54,997 bases of DNA, from NCBI GenBank assembly GCA_964440935.1, contig CAYTTY010000025.1:1-54997 (forward strand). Reading direction: 5' to 3'. The position numbers and the translations under genes are program-made. Positions 42,474 through 52,700 of this stretch are shown here, one piece after another. Numbering within the stretch: position 1 is the stretch's first letter; every line of letters starts with the position of its first letter. Origin of the DNA: WJJR01 sp964440935 (lineage in GTDB: Bacteria; Zixibacteria; MSB-5A5; WJJR01). The notes below the pieces were generated by a model, which was not told the origin of the DNA, ran no database searches, and worked only from the letters and a program-made list of their open reading frames with translations.

Positions 42474-43133
42474 ATGCCAACTCATCTCGACGAAGAACTC
42501 GCTCAATTGCGGCGGAATCTCGCCGGCATGGGCGCCTACGCCGAATCGATGATTCGGCAGGCCGTACAGATGTTCACTGAGCCGAGCGATGATCTCATTC
42601 GCAGCTTGCAGGACGATGAAAACGCCGTCAACCGGCTGCACATGGCCATCGACGATTCCTGCATGCGCTTGCTCGTACTCCGGCAGCCCGCCGCCACCGA
42701 TCTGCGCTTTATTGCATCAACACTGAAGATCAACGGCGAGTTGGAACGGATCGGCGATCAATCGATCAATCTGATGCGCCGCGCCCGCGATCTCGACGCC
42801 AAGACAAATGTGTTGCCGCCGATCGACTTCTCCCCAATGGTGCGGGTCGCGTCCAGCATGGTCACCGCCGCGCTCGACGCCTTCTCAAAGAAAGACGTCG
42901 CACTCGCGCGCAAAGTGCTCGAGGATGAAAACACCGCCGATGAACTACGTCACCAGTACGAGAAGACACTGGTTGACACCGCCGAGGAAGAGGCCCGCGA
43001 CTTTTCCGTCTTCATGCAACTGGTGCTGGTGATCCTTCATCTGGAGCGCATCGCCGACCACGCCACCAACATCGCCGAAGACGTCATTTACTTCCTCGAA
43101 GGCCGCGATGTGCGGCATCATCACCTGGAGTAG
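42474..43133 (+). CDS. phoU: Phosphate signalling protein
   Basis: A 219-residue all-helical protein with the two three-helix PhoU domains. Metal-cluster-type motifs are visible in both halves: DLRFIASTLKINGELERIGDQ and HLERIADHATNIAEDVIYF. It links PstSCAB to PhoR and represses the Pho response in phosphate excess. The ATG at 42474 is preferred; GTG at 42465 is possible. It ends the operon; no strong terminator was seen before the copper ATPase gene. Confidence 0.96.
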   Translation: MPTHLDEELAQLRRNLAGMGAYAESMIRQAVQMFTEPSDDLIRSLQDDENAVNRLHMAIDDSCMRLLVLRQPAATDLRFIASTLKINGELERIGDQSINLMRRARDLDAKTNVLPPIDFSPMVRVASSMVTAALDAFSKKDVALARKVLEDENTADELRHQYEKTLVDTAEEEARDFSVFMQLVLVILHLERIADHATNIAEDVIYFLEGRDVRHHHLE

Positions 43134-43240
43134 CCCCAGAACATCCCCACTAGACCGGTCGTCGTCCCCGTAGCTCCATTCATGGTGAGTAATCACGCGA
43201 CAGCGCGTTTCTTTGCGTTGTGGGAGAGGCGGAGAGACGA

Positions 43241-45580
43241 GTGAACCAGCACGAGCATAGTGTAGACAACGCGACGGAACCCGAACACGCGCACCATTGC
43301 TGTTCCGGCGAGTCGTCAGATACGTCGCACAAGAAGACATCGTCCAGTTCCCAAGCCGCATACGTCTGCCCCATGTGTCCGGGTGTGGAAAGCGACACCC
43401 CGGCGGCGTGTCCCAAGTGCGGCATGGCGTTAGAGCCGAGTCAACCGGCCCAGCCACAGACACGAACCGAATACACCTGTCCGATGCATCCGGAGGTTGT
43501 CAGCGACACACCCGGCTCCTGCCCGAAATGCGGAATGGCATTGGAACCGAAGACGGTCACTATCAAAGAGGAAGACAACCCCGAATTGCGCGACATGACG
43601 CGACGGTTCTGGACGTCGGTCGTATTCGCGATACCGTTGCTGATCCTGGCGATGGGCGACATGCTGCCGGGACAACCGATCTCACAAATGCTCTCTCACC
43701 GGTCGCGCGTCATTTTGGAACTGCTGTTCGCCTCGCCGATCTGCCTGTGGGCCGCGCTGCCGTTTTATCAGCGTGCGGTCACGTCAATCCGAACTCTGAA
43801 TCTGAACATGTTCACACTGATCGGTCTGGGTGTCAGCGTCGCGTATGTCTACAGTCTGATTGCAGCGCTTCTGCCCGGCATCTTTCCCGAATCGTTCCGG
43901 GATGAATCGGGCACCGTGGCTGTCTACTTTGAAGCCGCCGGTGTCATCGTCACACTCATTCTGCTCGGCCAAGTGTTGGAGTTGCGGGCACGCCAACGCA
44001 CGAGTGGTGCGCTCAAAGAGCTACTTGGCATGGCGCCAACGACCGCGCGACGCATCGATGATGACGGTTCTGAAGAAGATGTACCACTCGATCAGGTGCA
44101 GGTGGGTGATCGTTTACGGGTGCGTCCCGGTGAGAAGATTCCCATCGACGGTGTGGTTCTCGAAGGACAGAGTAACGTCGACGAATCGATGATCAGTGGC
44201 GAACCGATCCCGGTGACCAAGGAACCGGATGACAACGTCATCGGCGCTACCGTCAACAGCAATGGGACGCTGGTGATTCGGGCGGAAAAGGTCGGTACTG
44301 ACACGTTGCTCTCCCGCATCGTCAACATGGTCGCCGAAGCGCAACGCAGCCGGGCGCCGATTCAAAAGCTTGCCGACAAAGTAGCCGGCGTCTTTGTCCC
44401 TGCAGTCGTGGGTATCGCCGTGGTGACGTTCATCATCTGGGCGTTAGTCGGCCCCGAACCGAAATTCACCTATGCGCTCATCAATGCCGTCGCGGTCTTG
44501 ATCATTGCCTGCCCCTGTGCCCTGGGACTGGCCACACCGATTTCGGTGATGGTGGCAACGGGACGCGGTGCTGGGCTTGGTGTGCTGTTTCGTAATGCCG
44601 AAGCGATTGAAGTGCTCCGCAAAGTCGACACGATCGTCGTCGACAAAACCGGCACCCTCACCGAGGGACGGCCCAAACTATCGCGCATTATCACGGTATC
44701 CGAATTCGAGGAACGGGAGGTCTTACGTCTCGCCGCGAGCCTGGAGCGAAACAGCGAGCACCCGCTCGCCGCCGCCATTGTCGAGGCCGCCAAAGAACAG
44801 AATCTCGAATTGTCCAACACTGATCGTTTTGAAGCACTCACCGGTAAGGGGGTGACGGGACGGGTGGGCGAGCATGATGTCGCTCTCGGAACATCGGCTC
44901 TGATGGAATCGCTGAATGTTGACACCGGACCACTGCATACTGCCGCCGATGATGCGCGCGGACGAGGGGAAACGGCGATGTTTGCTGCGGTCGATGGCAA
45001 TGCTGTTGGTCTCCTCACAGTAAGCGACCCGATCAAAGAAAGCACTCCTGAGGCCATTCGCACACTACATGACGAGGGTGTGCGCATCGTCATGTTGACC
45101 GGTGACAACCGTCGCACGGCTGAAACGGTCGCCAAAGAACTTGGTATCGATGAGGTGATCGCCGAAGTGCTCCCCGATCAGAAAGCCGATGTTGTCAAAC
45201 GTCTGCAAAGCGAAGGACGCACGGTGGCAATGGCGGGCGATGGCATCAATGATGCACCGGCATTGGCACTCGCCGATGTTGGTATTGCCATGGGGACCGG
45301 AACCGATGTGGCGATGGAAAGTGCCGGCGTGACGTTGGTGAAGGGTGATTTGCGCAGTATTGCACGCGCGCGCAAGCTCAGCCACGCCACCATGTCAAAC
45401 ATCAAGCAGAATCTCTTTTTTGCGTTCATTTACAACTCCGCCGGTGTTCCAATTGCCGCCGGAATCCTATACCCATTCGTTGGCATTCTCCTCAGTCCGA
45501 TCATTGCGGCCGCCGCCATGAGCATGAGTTCGGTCTCGGTGATTGGGAATGCACTACGGCTACGCAAGGTGAATGTCTAA
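43241..45580 (+). CDS. copA: Copper/silver-exporting P1B-type ATPase with two N-terminal metal-binding domains
   Basis: A 779-residue inner-membrane pump. A GTG at 43241 follows ggagag; a GTG at 43220 is less likely. Instead of CxxC (HMA) domains, the N-terminus has a His/Cys-rich stretch and two copies of a heavy-metal-binding domain (YVCPMCPGVESDTPAACPKC and YTCPMHPEVVSDTPGSCPKC). The membrane metal site has CPCALG, and the last helices show FIYNSAGVPIAAG and MSMSSVSVIGNALR, the P1B-1 (Cu+/Ag+) signature. Phosphorylation Asp is in DKTGTLTEG, HP in NSEHPLA, hinge AMAGDGINDAPAL. It begins the metal island and lies about 100 bases after phoU. Confidence 0.95.
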   Translation: MNQHEHSVDNATEPEHAHHCCSGESSDTSHKKTSSSSQAAYVCPMCPGVESDTPAACPKCGMALEPSQPAQPQTRTEYTCPMHPEVVSDTPGSCPKCGMALEPKTVTIKEEDNPELRDMTRRFWTSVVFAIPLLILAMGDMLPGQPISQMLSHRSRVILELLFASPICLWAALPFYQRAVTSIRTLNLNMFTLIGLGVSVAYVYSLIAALLPGIFPESFRDESGTVAVYFEAAGVIVTLILLGQVLELRARQRTSGALKELLGMAPTTARRIDDDGSEEDVPLDQVQVGDRLRVRPGEKIPIDGVVLEGQSNVDESMISGEPIPVTKEPDDNVIGATVNSNGTLVIRAEKVGTDTLLSRIVNMVAEAQRSRAPIQKLADKVAGVFVPAVVGIAVVTFIIWALVGPEPKFTYALINAVAVLIIACPCALGLATPISVMVATGRGAGLGVLFRNAEAIEVLRKVDTIVVDKTGTLTEGRPKLSRIITVSEFEEREVLRLAASLERNSEHPLAAAIVEAAKEQNLELSNTDRFEALTGKGVTGRVGEHDVALGTSALMESLNVDTGPLHTAADDARGRGETAMFAAVDGNAVGLLTVSDPIKESTPEAIRTLHDEGVRIVMLTGDNRRTAETVAKELGIDEVIAEVLPDQKADVVKRLQSEGRTVAMAGDGINDAPALALADVGIAMGTGTDVAMESAGVTLVKGDLRSIARARKLSHATMSNIKQNLFFAFIYNSAGVPIAAGILYPFVGILLSPIIAAAAMSMSSVSVIGNALRLRKVNV

Positions 45581-45789
45581 TCGCCACTCCGAAAACGCGA
45601 CACGTGCTTTCGGTTTCCCCCAGAGCTAACCGAGATACAGAATACGTGCTTCACTTCCGACATGACATGATGAACGCTCACGGTCGCCGTATGCATCACA
45701 TGGGGCGCCCGCTGAATGACGATTTGACCGTTCGATTTCGCACACGTCGATAACGAATGTAACGGTTTGCGCGTAACACAGATGAGACC

Positions 45790-46242
45790 ATGATAGTCAA
45801 CCTGCTCAGAATCAGTTTTCTGGTAATATTTGGTGTCGTGGGGCTGGTCCCGCCCGCGATGGCGCATCATTGCCGGATGCAGGGCGGCTATACCGACATC
45901 AGCGAATGCGATAACTGCACCGACCGCCACGCAGCCGCCGGTGACTGTTGGTCCCGCATTACCACCGAACGCACTGTGAGCGTGGACTGTTGCCAACCCC
46001 CGAATCCGGATCAGAGCTGCTGCTCCATCAAAGTCCGAGACCCTTTCACCGTTGCGGCCGCCGGCATCATTGTGTCGGAATCTGTTTCGCAGTTGGAACA
46101 GGTCAACCTACAGCCAGCCACGATCCCGATTATCACAATGCCCGTACTGATGCCCCTTGACCGATTGGGGTTCCTTTCTCACAATATCCGAAACTCCGCT
46201 CCACCACCCGCCCATCTTACGGGTAGTGGCTTTATTTCCTGA
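45790..46242 (+). CDS. Small secreted Cys/His-rich protein
   Basis: A 150-residue protein with a signal sequence (ISFLVIFGVVGLVPPAMA) whose mature form starts HHCRMQGG. The first half has ten Cys (CDNCTDRHAAAGDC, CCQPPNPDQSCC), suitable for metal binding or disulfide bonds. The second half has a hydrophobic stretch (ATIPIITMPVLMPL) and no motif. No family is recognised. Its position between the copper ATPase and the CusCBA-type genes suggests a periplasmic metal-binding role. Confidence 0.65.
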   Translation: MIVNLLRISFLVIFGVVGLVPPAMAHHCRMQGGYTDISECDNCTDRHAAAGDCWSRITTERTVSVDCCQPPNPDQSCCSIKVRDPFTVAAAGIIVSESVSQLEQVNLQPATIPIITMPVLMPLDRLGFLSHNIRNSAPPPAHLTGSGFIS

Positions 46243-46330
46243 TTTCCACCTAGCTGAAATACATCAACTTCCCGAGAGCAACTGTCTGATATGAGACAGT
46301 CTGCGATCCGGAAGATCCGTGACACAAAAC

Positions 46331-46357
46331 CTAATCCATTGTAATACAATAGATTAG
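46331..46357. promoter_or_regulatory. 27-base inverted repeat before cusC-like gene
   Basis: CTAATC-c-ATTGTA-a-TACAAT-a-GATTAG is a dyad with one mismatched pair, centred on 46344 and about 80 bases upstream of the start at 46438. The 6-1-6 core resembles sites of Fur-family metal regulators. A second dyad, ACTGTCT/AGACAGT (about 46281-46300), lies just upstream. Confidence 0.55.
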
Positions 46358-46437
46358 TCGTGTCGTTGTCAGTGTCGGCATAGCCCTTGCTCTAAGTGAG
46401 GACTCTGTTAGCGGATGGAATAGGAATTGGGATCATC

Positions 46438-47829
46438 ATGACGTCACGAATGAAGACAACCACGATCGTTATCGCCCTCCTTGCAGGTACAGGGGTCACC
46501 TCGTGCGCTTCCTCGCCGCAGACAAGCGCGCGTTCGGCACTTGAGACGGTGGCGAAGCGGTTTGAGGTCCACGCGGAGCGCGACTCGTTGGATTCGCTAA
46601 CAACGGACCAAGTCAGCGAACAGGATTCGCTATCACTGCAGAGGGCGCTCAAGGTGGCCTCGCAAAACAACCCCGAATTGAAAGGTGCCTTCTATCGCTG
46701 GAAAGCGACTGTAGAGAACATCTCTCACGCCGGAGCGCCGCCTGACCCGAACTTGAACTTCGGATATTTTATTGAGAACGTCGAAACCCGCGTTGGCCCT
46801 CAGGAATTCCGTGTTGGCCTCTCGCAGATGTTCCCGTGGTTCGGCACCCTCAAGCTCAGGGGTGACATGGCAGCGTTCGAGGCGCAGGCGGCCGAACAGC
46901 AGTTCGAGTCGGTGCGCGACCAGTTGTATCGCGACGTCGTGTACGCCTACGTCGACTACTACTTCCTGCAGCGCTCGATTGCGATCACCGACGAAAACCT
47001 GCGCATCGTCGCCAGCGCTGAGTCGGTGACACGAGCGCGATATCGGGCCGGCGAGGGTGTCTATGCCAATGTACTGCGCGCGCAAACCGAGTTGGCGAAT
47101 CTGGAAAATGAACTGGTGTCGCTTTATGATAAGCTGCGTCCGGTCCGCGCTCGTCTTAATGAACTGCTGGATCGGCCGATCGGCGACACGCTGCCACCCG
47201 CCGCCGATATCCCAACCGACTCACTGGATTGGTCAGACGACGAACTGCTTGCACGCGTGCGCGCGACCAACCCAAGCGTGTTGCGCGCGGCACGGCTGAC
47301 AGACAAAGCGGAAACGTCGGAGCGTCTCGCGGCGAGGCGATTCTACCCCAATCTCATGCTGGGGGTCGACTACCTCAACACCGGTAATGCCCGGATGCCC
47401 GGCGTGACCGACAGCGGCAAAGACGCCGTCATCGGCATGATCGGCATCAACATCCCGATCTGGCGCGGTGCCTACAAAGCCGCCCAACGCGAGGCAACCG
47501 CCCGACGCCGTTCCGCCGAGTACGCCCTGGATGCTCAAACCAACGCCATCCTCACCGAGACCGAAGAGGCACTCTACGCCTACCGCGACGCCGAACGTCA
47601 AGTCGCACTCTACACAGGCGCGTTGCTGCCCAAAGCGGAACAGGCGTTATCCGCCACGCAGCAAAGCTACGAGGCCGGAATGATGTCCTTCATCGACTTT
47701 CTCGATACTCAGAGGACATTGCTCGACTTCCACCTCGCTTACGAGCGTATCCGAACCAATCGACTGAAACAACTCGCGCGCCTGCGCATGCTCGCCGGCG
47801 GCGCCTTCGATTCAACCGATCGCCATTAA
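46438..47829 (+). CDS. Outer-membrane efflux lipoprotein, CusC-like
   Basis: A 463-residue TolC-family protein, the outer-membrane channel of the efflux system. The ATG at 46438 opens a lipoprotein signal (TTTIVIALLAGTGVTSC); ATG at 46450 is also possible. Two repeats of the coiled-coil channel domain are visible (NNPELKGAFYRWKATVENIS; NPSVLRAARLTDKAETSERL), with long helices such as LRAQTELANLENELVSLYDK. It is followed after nine bases by the membrane-fusion protein. Confidence 0.92.
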   Translation: MTSRMKTTTIVIALLAGTGVTSCASSPQTSARSALETVAKRFEVHAERDSLDSLTTDQVSEQDSLSLQRALKVASQNNPELKGAFYRWKATVENISHAGAPPDPNLNFGYFIENVETRVGPQEFRVGLSQMFPWFGTLKLRGDMAAFEAQAAEQQFESVRDQLYRDVVYAYVDYYFLQRSIAITDENLRIVASAESVTRARYRAGEGVYANVLRAQTELANLENELVSLYDKLRPVRARLNELLDRPIGDTLPPAADIPTDSLDWSDDELLARVRATNPSVLRAARLTDKAETSERLAARRFYPNLMLGVDYLNTGNARMPGVTDSGKDAVIGMIGINIPIWRGAYKAAQREATARRRSAEYALDAQTNAILTETEEALYAYRDAERQVALYTGALLPKAEQALSATQQSYEAGMMSFIDFLDTQRTLLDFHLAYERIRTNRLKQLARLRMLAGGAFDSTDRH

Positions 47830-47838
47830 GGAGATTGT

Positions 47839-49746
47839 GTGCACATGTCTGACCACGAATACACGAATCATCAACCGGAACGCCCGTGGTGGAAAACCGC
47901 GCTGACCAAACCCCTGTTCTGGCTCGTCATCATTGTCGCGCTCGGGCTCGGATTCACGATGCGCGGCGGCGGAAATGGCGATACGCAAATGGCCGCAGCC
48001 GAAACCGAGACCGCCACGATGTGGACCTGCTCCATGCACCCGCAGATCCAGCTCCCCGAGCCTGGTCAGTGTCCCATCTGCTTTATGGACCTGATTCCGG
48101 TGTCGGATGATGGCGGCAGCGACGATGACGGGCCGCGTGTGTTGAGGATGTCGGAAACCGCGCGCAACATTGCACGTATCGTCACGACACCAGTTGAGCG
48201 ACAAACGGTCAGTGCCCGCGTGCACACGGTCGGCATCGTGACTTACGATCAAACACGATTCGCCGAAATCGCGGCGTGGGTCCCCGGACGGTTGGACAGT
48301 CTCTACGCCGACTATGTTGGTGCCGAGGTCAGACAGGGCGAACCGCTCGCCTACATTTATAGTCCCGAACTGCTGTCGACCCAGGAAGAACTGTTGCAGG
48401 CCATCGCCGCCGAACGGAACACGGGCGCATCGCATCTGACGACGTTTAACAGAAGTGTCGCCGCCACGGCCGACGCCGCGCGCGAACGCCTGCGCCTCTG
48501 GGGACTCAGCGACGATCAGATTTCGGAGATAGAACGGCGCGGCACGGCATCCGATCACCTGACGATTCCGTCACCGGTATCGGGTATCGTGGTCAAAAAG
48601 CCCGCCGTCGAGGGTTCATACGTTAAGACCGGCACACCGCTCTACCACCTTGCCAACCTGTCACACGTGTGGATCGAGATTGAGGCGTACGAGTCGGATC
48701 TCCCATGGCTTCAAGTCGGCAACACCGTCACCTTCACTTCCGAAGCAATCCCGCATCGGCGGTTCCAGGGCACCGTTTCATTCATCGATCCGACATTGAA
48801 GTCGAACACCCGAACGGTTCCGGTCCGTGTCGATGTGCCCAATCCGCAGCGGTTGCTCAAACCCGGCATGTTCGTCAGCGCCGTAGTGCAGGGTCAACAG
48901 GCAACACTCGTGAAGCAGGACGGCAACGAACCGCTCGTGATTCCCGCATCGGCGCCGCTGATCACCGGCAAACGTGCCATTGTGTATGTTGAACTGCCGG
49001 ACCGTGAACAGCCGACCTACGAAGGCCGTGAGATCATCCTCGGGCCGCGCGCCGGCGATTACTATGTCGTCGACTCCGGGCTCACCGGGGGCGAACGCGT
49101 GGTTGTCAACGGCGCCTTCAAAATCGACAGCGAATTGCAGATTCGCGCCAAGCCGAGCATGATGTCACCCGAAGGCGGCATCGCACCGACGCACGATCAT
49201 GGCGGAGGTCAGCCGACGGCCGTTGATCAGCCATCAAAAACACCGGCGCCCGAGCCGGTCGACCGGTATTCCACCGTGCCGAACGAATTCCGAAGCAGCC
49301 TGGATCGTGTATACGACAGCTACTTCGATCTGCACAGTGCGCTCGCCGACGATCAACCAAAGGCCGCTGCCAACGCCGCCGCCCTGTTGCATGACCATCT
49401 GCAAACGGTCGATGCCGCATCACTGACCGATACGCAGCGCGCGGCGTGGAATTCGCTCTCCGCGATCGCCGTTCGGGCAGCAAATGACGCAAGCGATGCC
49501 GAATCGATTGACGATATCCGCATCGCGTTTGAGGACATTGCCGCGGCCATGATCCAAATCGACTACCGCTTGGGACATTCGGCGTCGGTCGATTACGCGG
49601 TCACCTACTGTCCGATGGCCTTCAACAATCGCGGTGCCTACTGGCTGCAAAAGCACGACTCCATCCTTAATCCCTACTTCGGCCATTTCATGCTGAAGTG
49701 CGGTACAGTCACCGATCACATTCAACCCGCGCGCACACAGAACTAA
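47839..49746 (+). CDS. cusB: Efflux membrane-fusion protein, CusB-like, with metal-binding and DUF3347-like domains
   Basis: A 635-residue periplasmic adaptor with one N-terminal helix (PLFWLVIIVALGLGFTM). A GTG at 47839 is five bases after aaggag; an ATG at 47845 is nearly as good. Residues ~60-92 are a heavy-metal-binding domain (WTCSMHPQIQLPEPGQCPIC). The adaptor core shows the lipoyl/hairpin parts (LAYIYSPELLSTQEELLQ; IPSPVSGIVVKKPAVEG) and beta-barrel. The C-terminal ~180 residues resemble a DUF3347-type domain, ending CPMAFNNRGAYWLQ and NPYFGHFMLKCGTVTDHI, and probably bind metal. It is longer than E. coli CusB because of these two additions. It carries Cu/Ag to the RND pump. Confidence 0.93.
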   Translation: MHMSDHEYTNHQPERPWWKTALTKPLFWLVIIVALGLGFTMRGGGNGDTQMAAAETETATMWTCSMHPQIQLPEPGQCPICFMDLIPVSDDGGSDDDGPRVLRMSETARNIARIVTTPVERQTVSARVHTVGIVTYDQTRFAEIAAWVPGRLDSLYADYVGAEVRQGEPLAYIYSPELLSTQEELLQAIAAERNTGASHLTTFNRSVAATADAARERLRLWGLSDDQISEIERRGTASDHLTIPSPVSGIVVKKPAVEGSYVKTGTPLYHLANLSHVWIEIEAYESDLPWLQVGNTVTFTSEAIPHRRFQGTVSFIDPTLKSNTRTVPVRVDVPNPQRLLKPGMFVSAVVQGQQATLVKQDGNEPLVIPASAPLITGKRAIVYVELPDREQPTYEGREIILGPRAGDYYVVDSGLTGGERVVVNGAFKIDSELQIRAKPSMMSPEGGIAPTHDHGGGQPTAVDQPSKTPAPEPVDRYSTVPNEFRSSLDRVYDSYFDLHSALADDQPKAAANAAALLHDHLQTVDAASLTDTQRAAWNSLSAIAVRAANDASDAESIDDIRIAFEDIAAAMIQIDYRLGHSASVDYAVTYCPMAFNNRGAYWLQKHDSILNPYFGHFMLKCGTVTDHIQPARTQN

Positions 49747-49751
49747 TCACT

Positions 49752-52700
49752 ATGGATCACACACCGCTCATACCGAAGACCAACGTGTCGCTTCTGGATC
49801 GCCTGATTGGCTTCTCCCTGCAGAACAAACTGGTGGTGATCCTCTTCGTCGTGGCGATCACCGCGTGGGGCGCAATGGTGGCGCCATTCGACTGGGAACT
49901 GTTCGGCCTGCCCCGTGATCCGGTCCCGGTCGATGCCATTCCCGATATCGGTGAGAATCAACAGATTGTCTTCACCGAGTGGATGGGCCGCTCACCGCAG
50001 GATGTCGAAGATCAAATCACCTATCCGCTCACCGTCGCCATGCTTGGAGTGCCCGGCGTCAAGAGCATACGCAGCTACTCATTTTTCGGATTCTCGAGCA
50101 TTTACGTCATCTTCAAAGAGGACATTGAGTTCTACTGGTCGCGCTCGCGCATACTCGAAAAGCTCAACAGCCTCCCGCGCGGCACACTCCCGGACAATGT
50201 CCAACCGGCGCTCGGACCGGATGCCACCGGACTGGGACAGGTGTTTTGGTACACGCTCGAGGGACGCGATCCCGACGGCAACCCGACCGGCGGGTGGGAC
50301 CTGCAGGAACTGCGTACGATTCAGGACTGGTATGTCCGCTATGGGCTCGCCTCGGCCGAGGGTGTCGCCGAGGTGGCATCAATCGGCGGATTCGTGTCGG
50401 AGTATCAAATCGACATCGACCCCGATGCAATGCGCGCGCATGGTGTCACGCTCCCGCAGGTCTACAACGCCGTGCGCGGTTCCAATGTCGACGTTGGCGC
50501 GCGGACGATTGAAATCAATAATGTCGAATACGTCATTCGCGGGCTGGGCTTCATCAAAGCGCTGGAGGACATCGAGAATATCACGGTCAAGTCCACCGAT
50601 GGTGTCCCGTTACGTGTGAGCGACATCGGGACCGTTGGACGCGGACCGGCGATCCGTCGCGGCGTGCTCGACAAGGGCGGTGCCGAGGTGGTCGGCGGGG
50701 TCGTGGTTGCGCGTTACGGTGAGAACCCGCTGGCCGCGATCAACAACGTCAAAGAGAAGATCGCGGAAATCTCGCCCGGCCTGCCGGTCAAAACGCTGGA
50801 GGATGGGACAGTTTCAAAGGTCACGATTGTCCCGTTCTACGACCGCACAGGATTGATTAAAGAAACGCTGGGGACGCTTAACACCGCCCTGACCGATGAG
50901 ATCCTCGCCACGATCATCGTTGTGCTGATCATGGTGTTTCACTTGCGCAGTTCGCTCCTAATCTCAGGTCTGCTGCCGTTGGCGGTCTTGATGGCGTTCA
51001 TCGGCATGAAGCTGTTTAACGTCGACGCCAACGTCGTGGCGCTCTCCGGCATTGCCATTGCCATCGGCACCATCGTCGACATGGGCATCGTCATCTGCGA
51101 GAACATCCTCAAACACCTTGACGATTTGCCGCCTGCCCAAAGCCGATTGCGGGCGATCTTCAATGCGACCAGAGAAGTTGGCGGCGCTGTCACGACCGCC
51201 ATTGCCACCACGGTGGTCAGTTTTTTGCCGGTTTTCACCATGATCGGCCCGGAAGGCAAGCTGTTCAAGCCGCTGGCGTATACGAAGACATTCGCCTTGA
51301 TCGCCTCGGTGATTATTGCGCTGACCATCATTCCCGCTCTGGCACATCTGATATTCGGTGTGCGACTGCGTGGACGGCGGAGCGACATTGGGGGAGCCCT
51401 CCTCATACTCGCCGGCTTGCTGGTGGCCGCGATTGGTGCGATGTGGGTGGGTCTGGCGGTGATCCTGTTCGGCATCTTCCATTTCCTGCGCCGTTGGTTG
51501 CCGCCTCGGATTGATAAGCACTCGTCGACATTTGCCAATTATGCCATTGCGGCGATCGTCGGCATCATCCTCAGTGCCCACTGGCTGCCGCTGGGCCCGG
51601 GACGGAGTTTGCTGTCGAACTCGTTGTTTGTGCTGATCACACTCGGCTCCATCCTGTTTCTGATCCATTTGTTCAAGCGATACTACGAGCCGATTCTCCG
51701 CTGGTGCCTCGATCACAAGGCCGCCTTCCTGAGCATCCCCCTGATCCTCGTCGTTCTTGGCGGTTGCATCTGGCTCGGCTTCGATTCGATGTTCGGCTTC
51801 ATCCCAAACAGCCTCTCGGCGGTCGGTGTGCCCGAGCGCTGGACACGCGGAAACGCCATCTATACATCGTTGTCACACAAGTTTCCGGGACTGGGAAAGG
51901 AATTCATGCCACCCCTGAACGAAGGGGCGTTTCTGCTGATGCCGACCACGATGCCGCACGCATCGATCGGCGAAGCGTACGATGTGCTGCGGATGCAGGA
52001 CATGGCGATCAATGCCATCCCCGAAGTCGAATCAGTGGTCGGTAAGATCGGCCGTGTCGATAGCCCGCTCGACCCGGCACCGATCTCGATGGTCGAAACG
52101 GTGATCAATTACAAATCGGAATACATCACCGATCAGGATGGACACATCCTTCGCTTCCGATATGACCACGATACCGACGAGTTTGTTCGTGACGACAACG
52201 GTGACCTGATTCCCGATTCCGACGGTGAGCCGTATCGCAACTGGCGCGAACACATTGAATCGCCCGATGATATCTGGGACGAAATCCTCTCCGCGTCAAA
52301 AATTCTGGGGACAACCTCGGCACCCAAGTTGCAGCCGATCGAAACCCGCCTGATCATGCTCCAGACCGGCATGCGGGCACCGATGGGTATCAAAGTTCGT
52401 GGGCCCGACCTCGAGACCATCGAGTCGGTCGGCCTTGAAATCGAACGATTGCTGAAGCAGGTGCCATCGGTCAAACCGACCACCGTACTCGCCGACCGCA
52501 TCGTTGGCAAACCGTATCTCGAAATCGACATCGACCGCATGGCCATCGGCCGCTATGGACTGAACATCCGCGACGTGCAGGACGTGATTGAAACCGCCAT
52601 CGGCGGCAAACCGATTACGACAACTGTTGAAGGACGCGAACGCTACGCCGTCCGCGTACGCTACCAGCGCGAACGCCGCAATCAGATCGAGGAACTCGAA

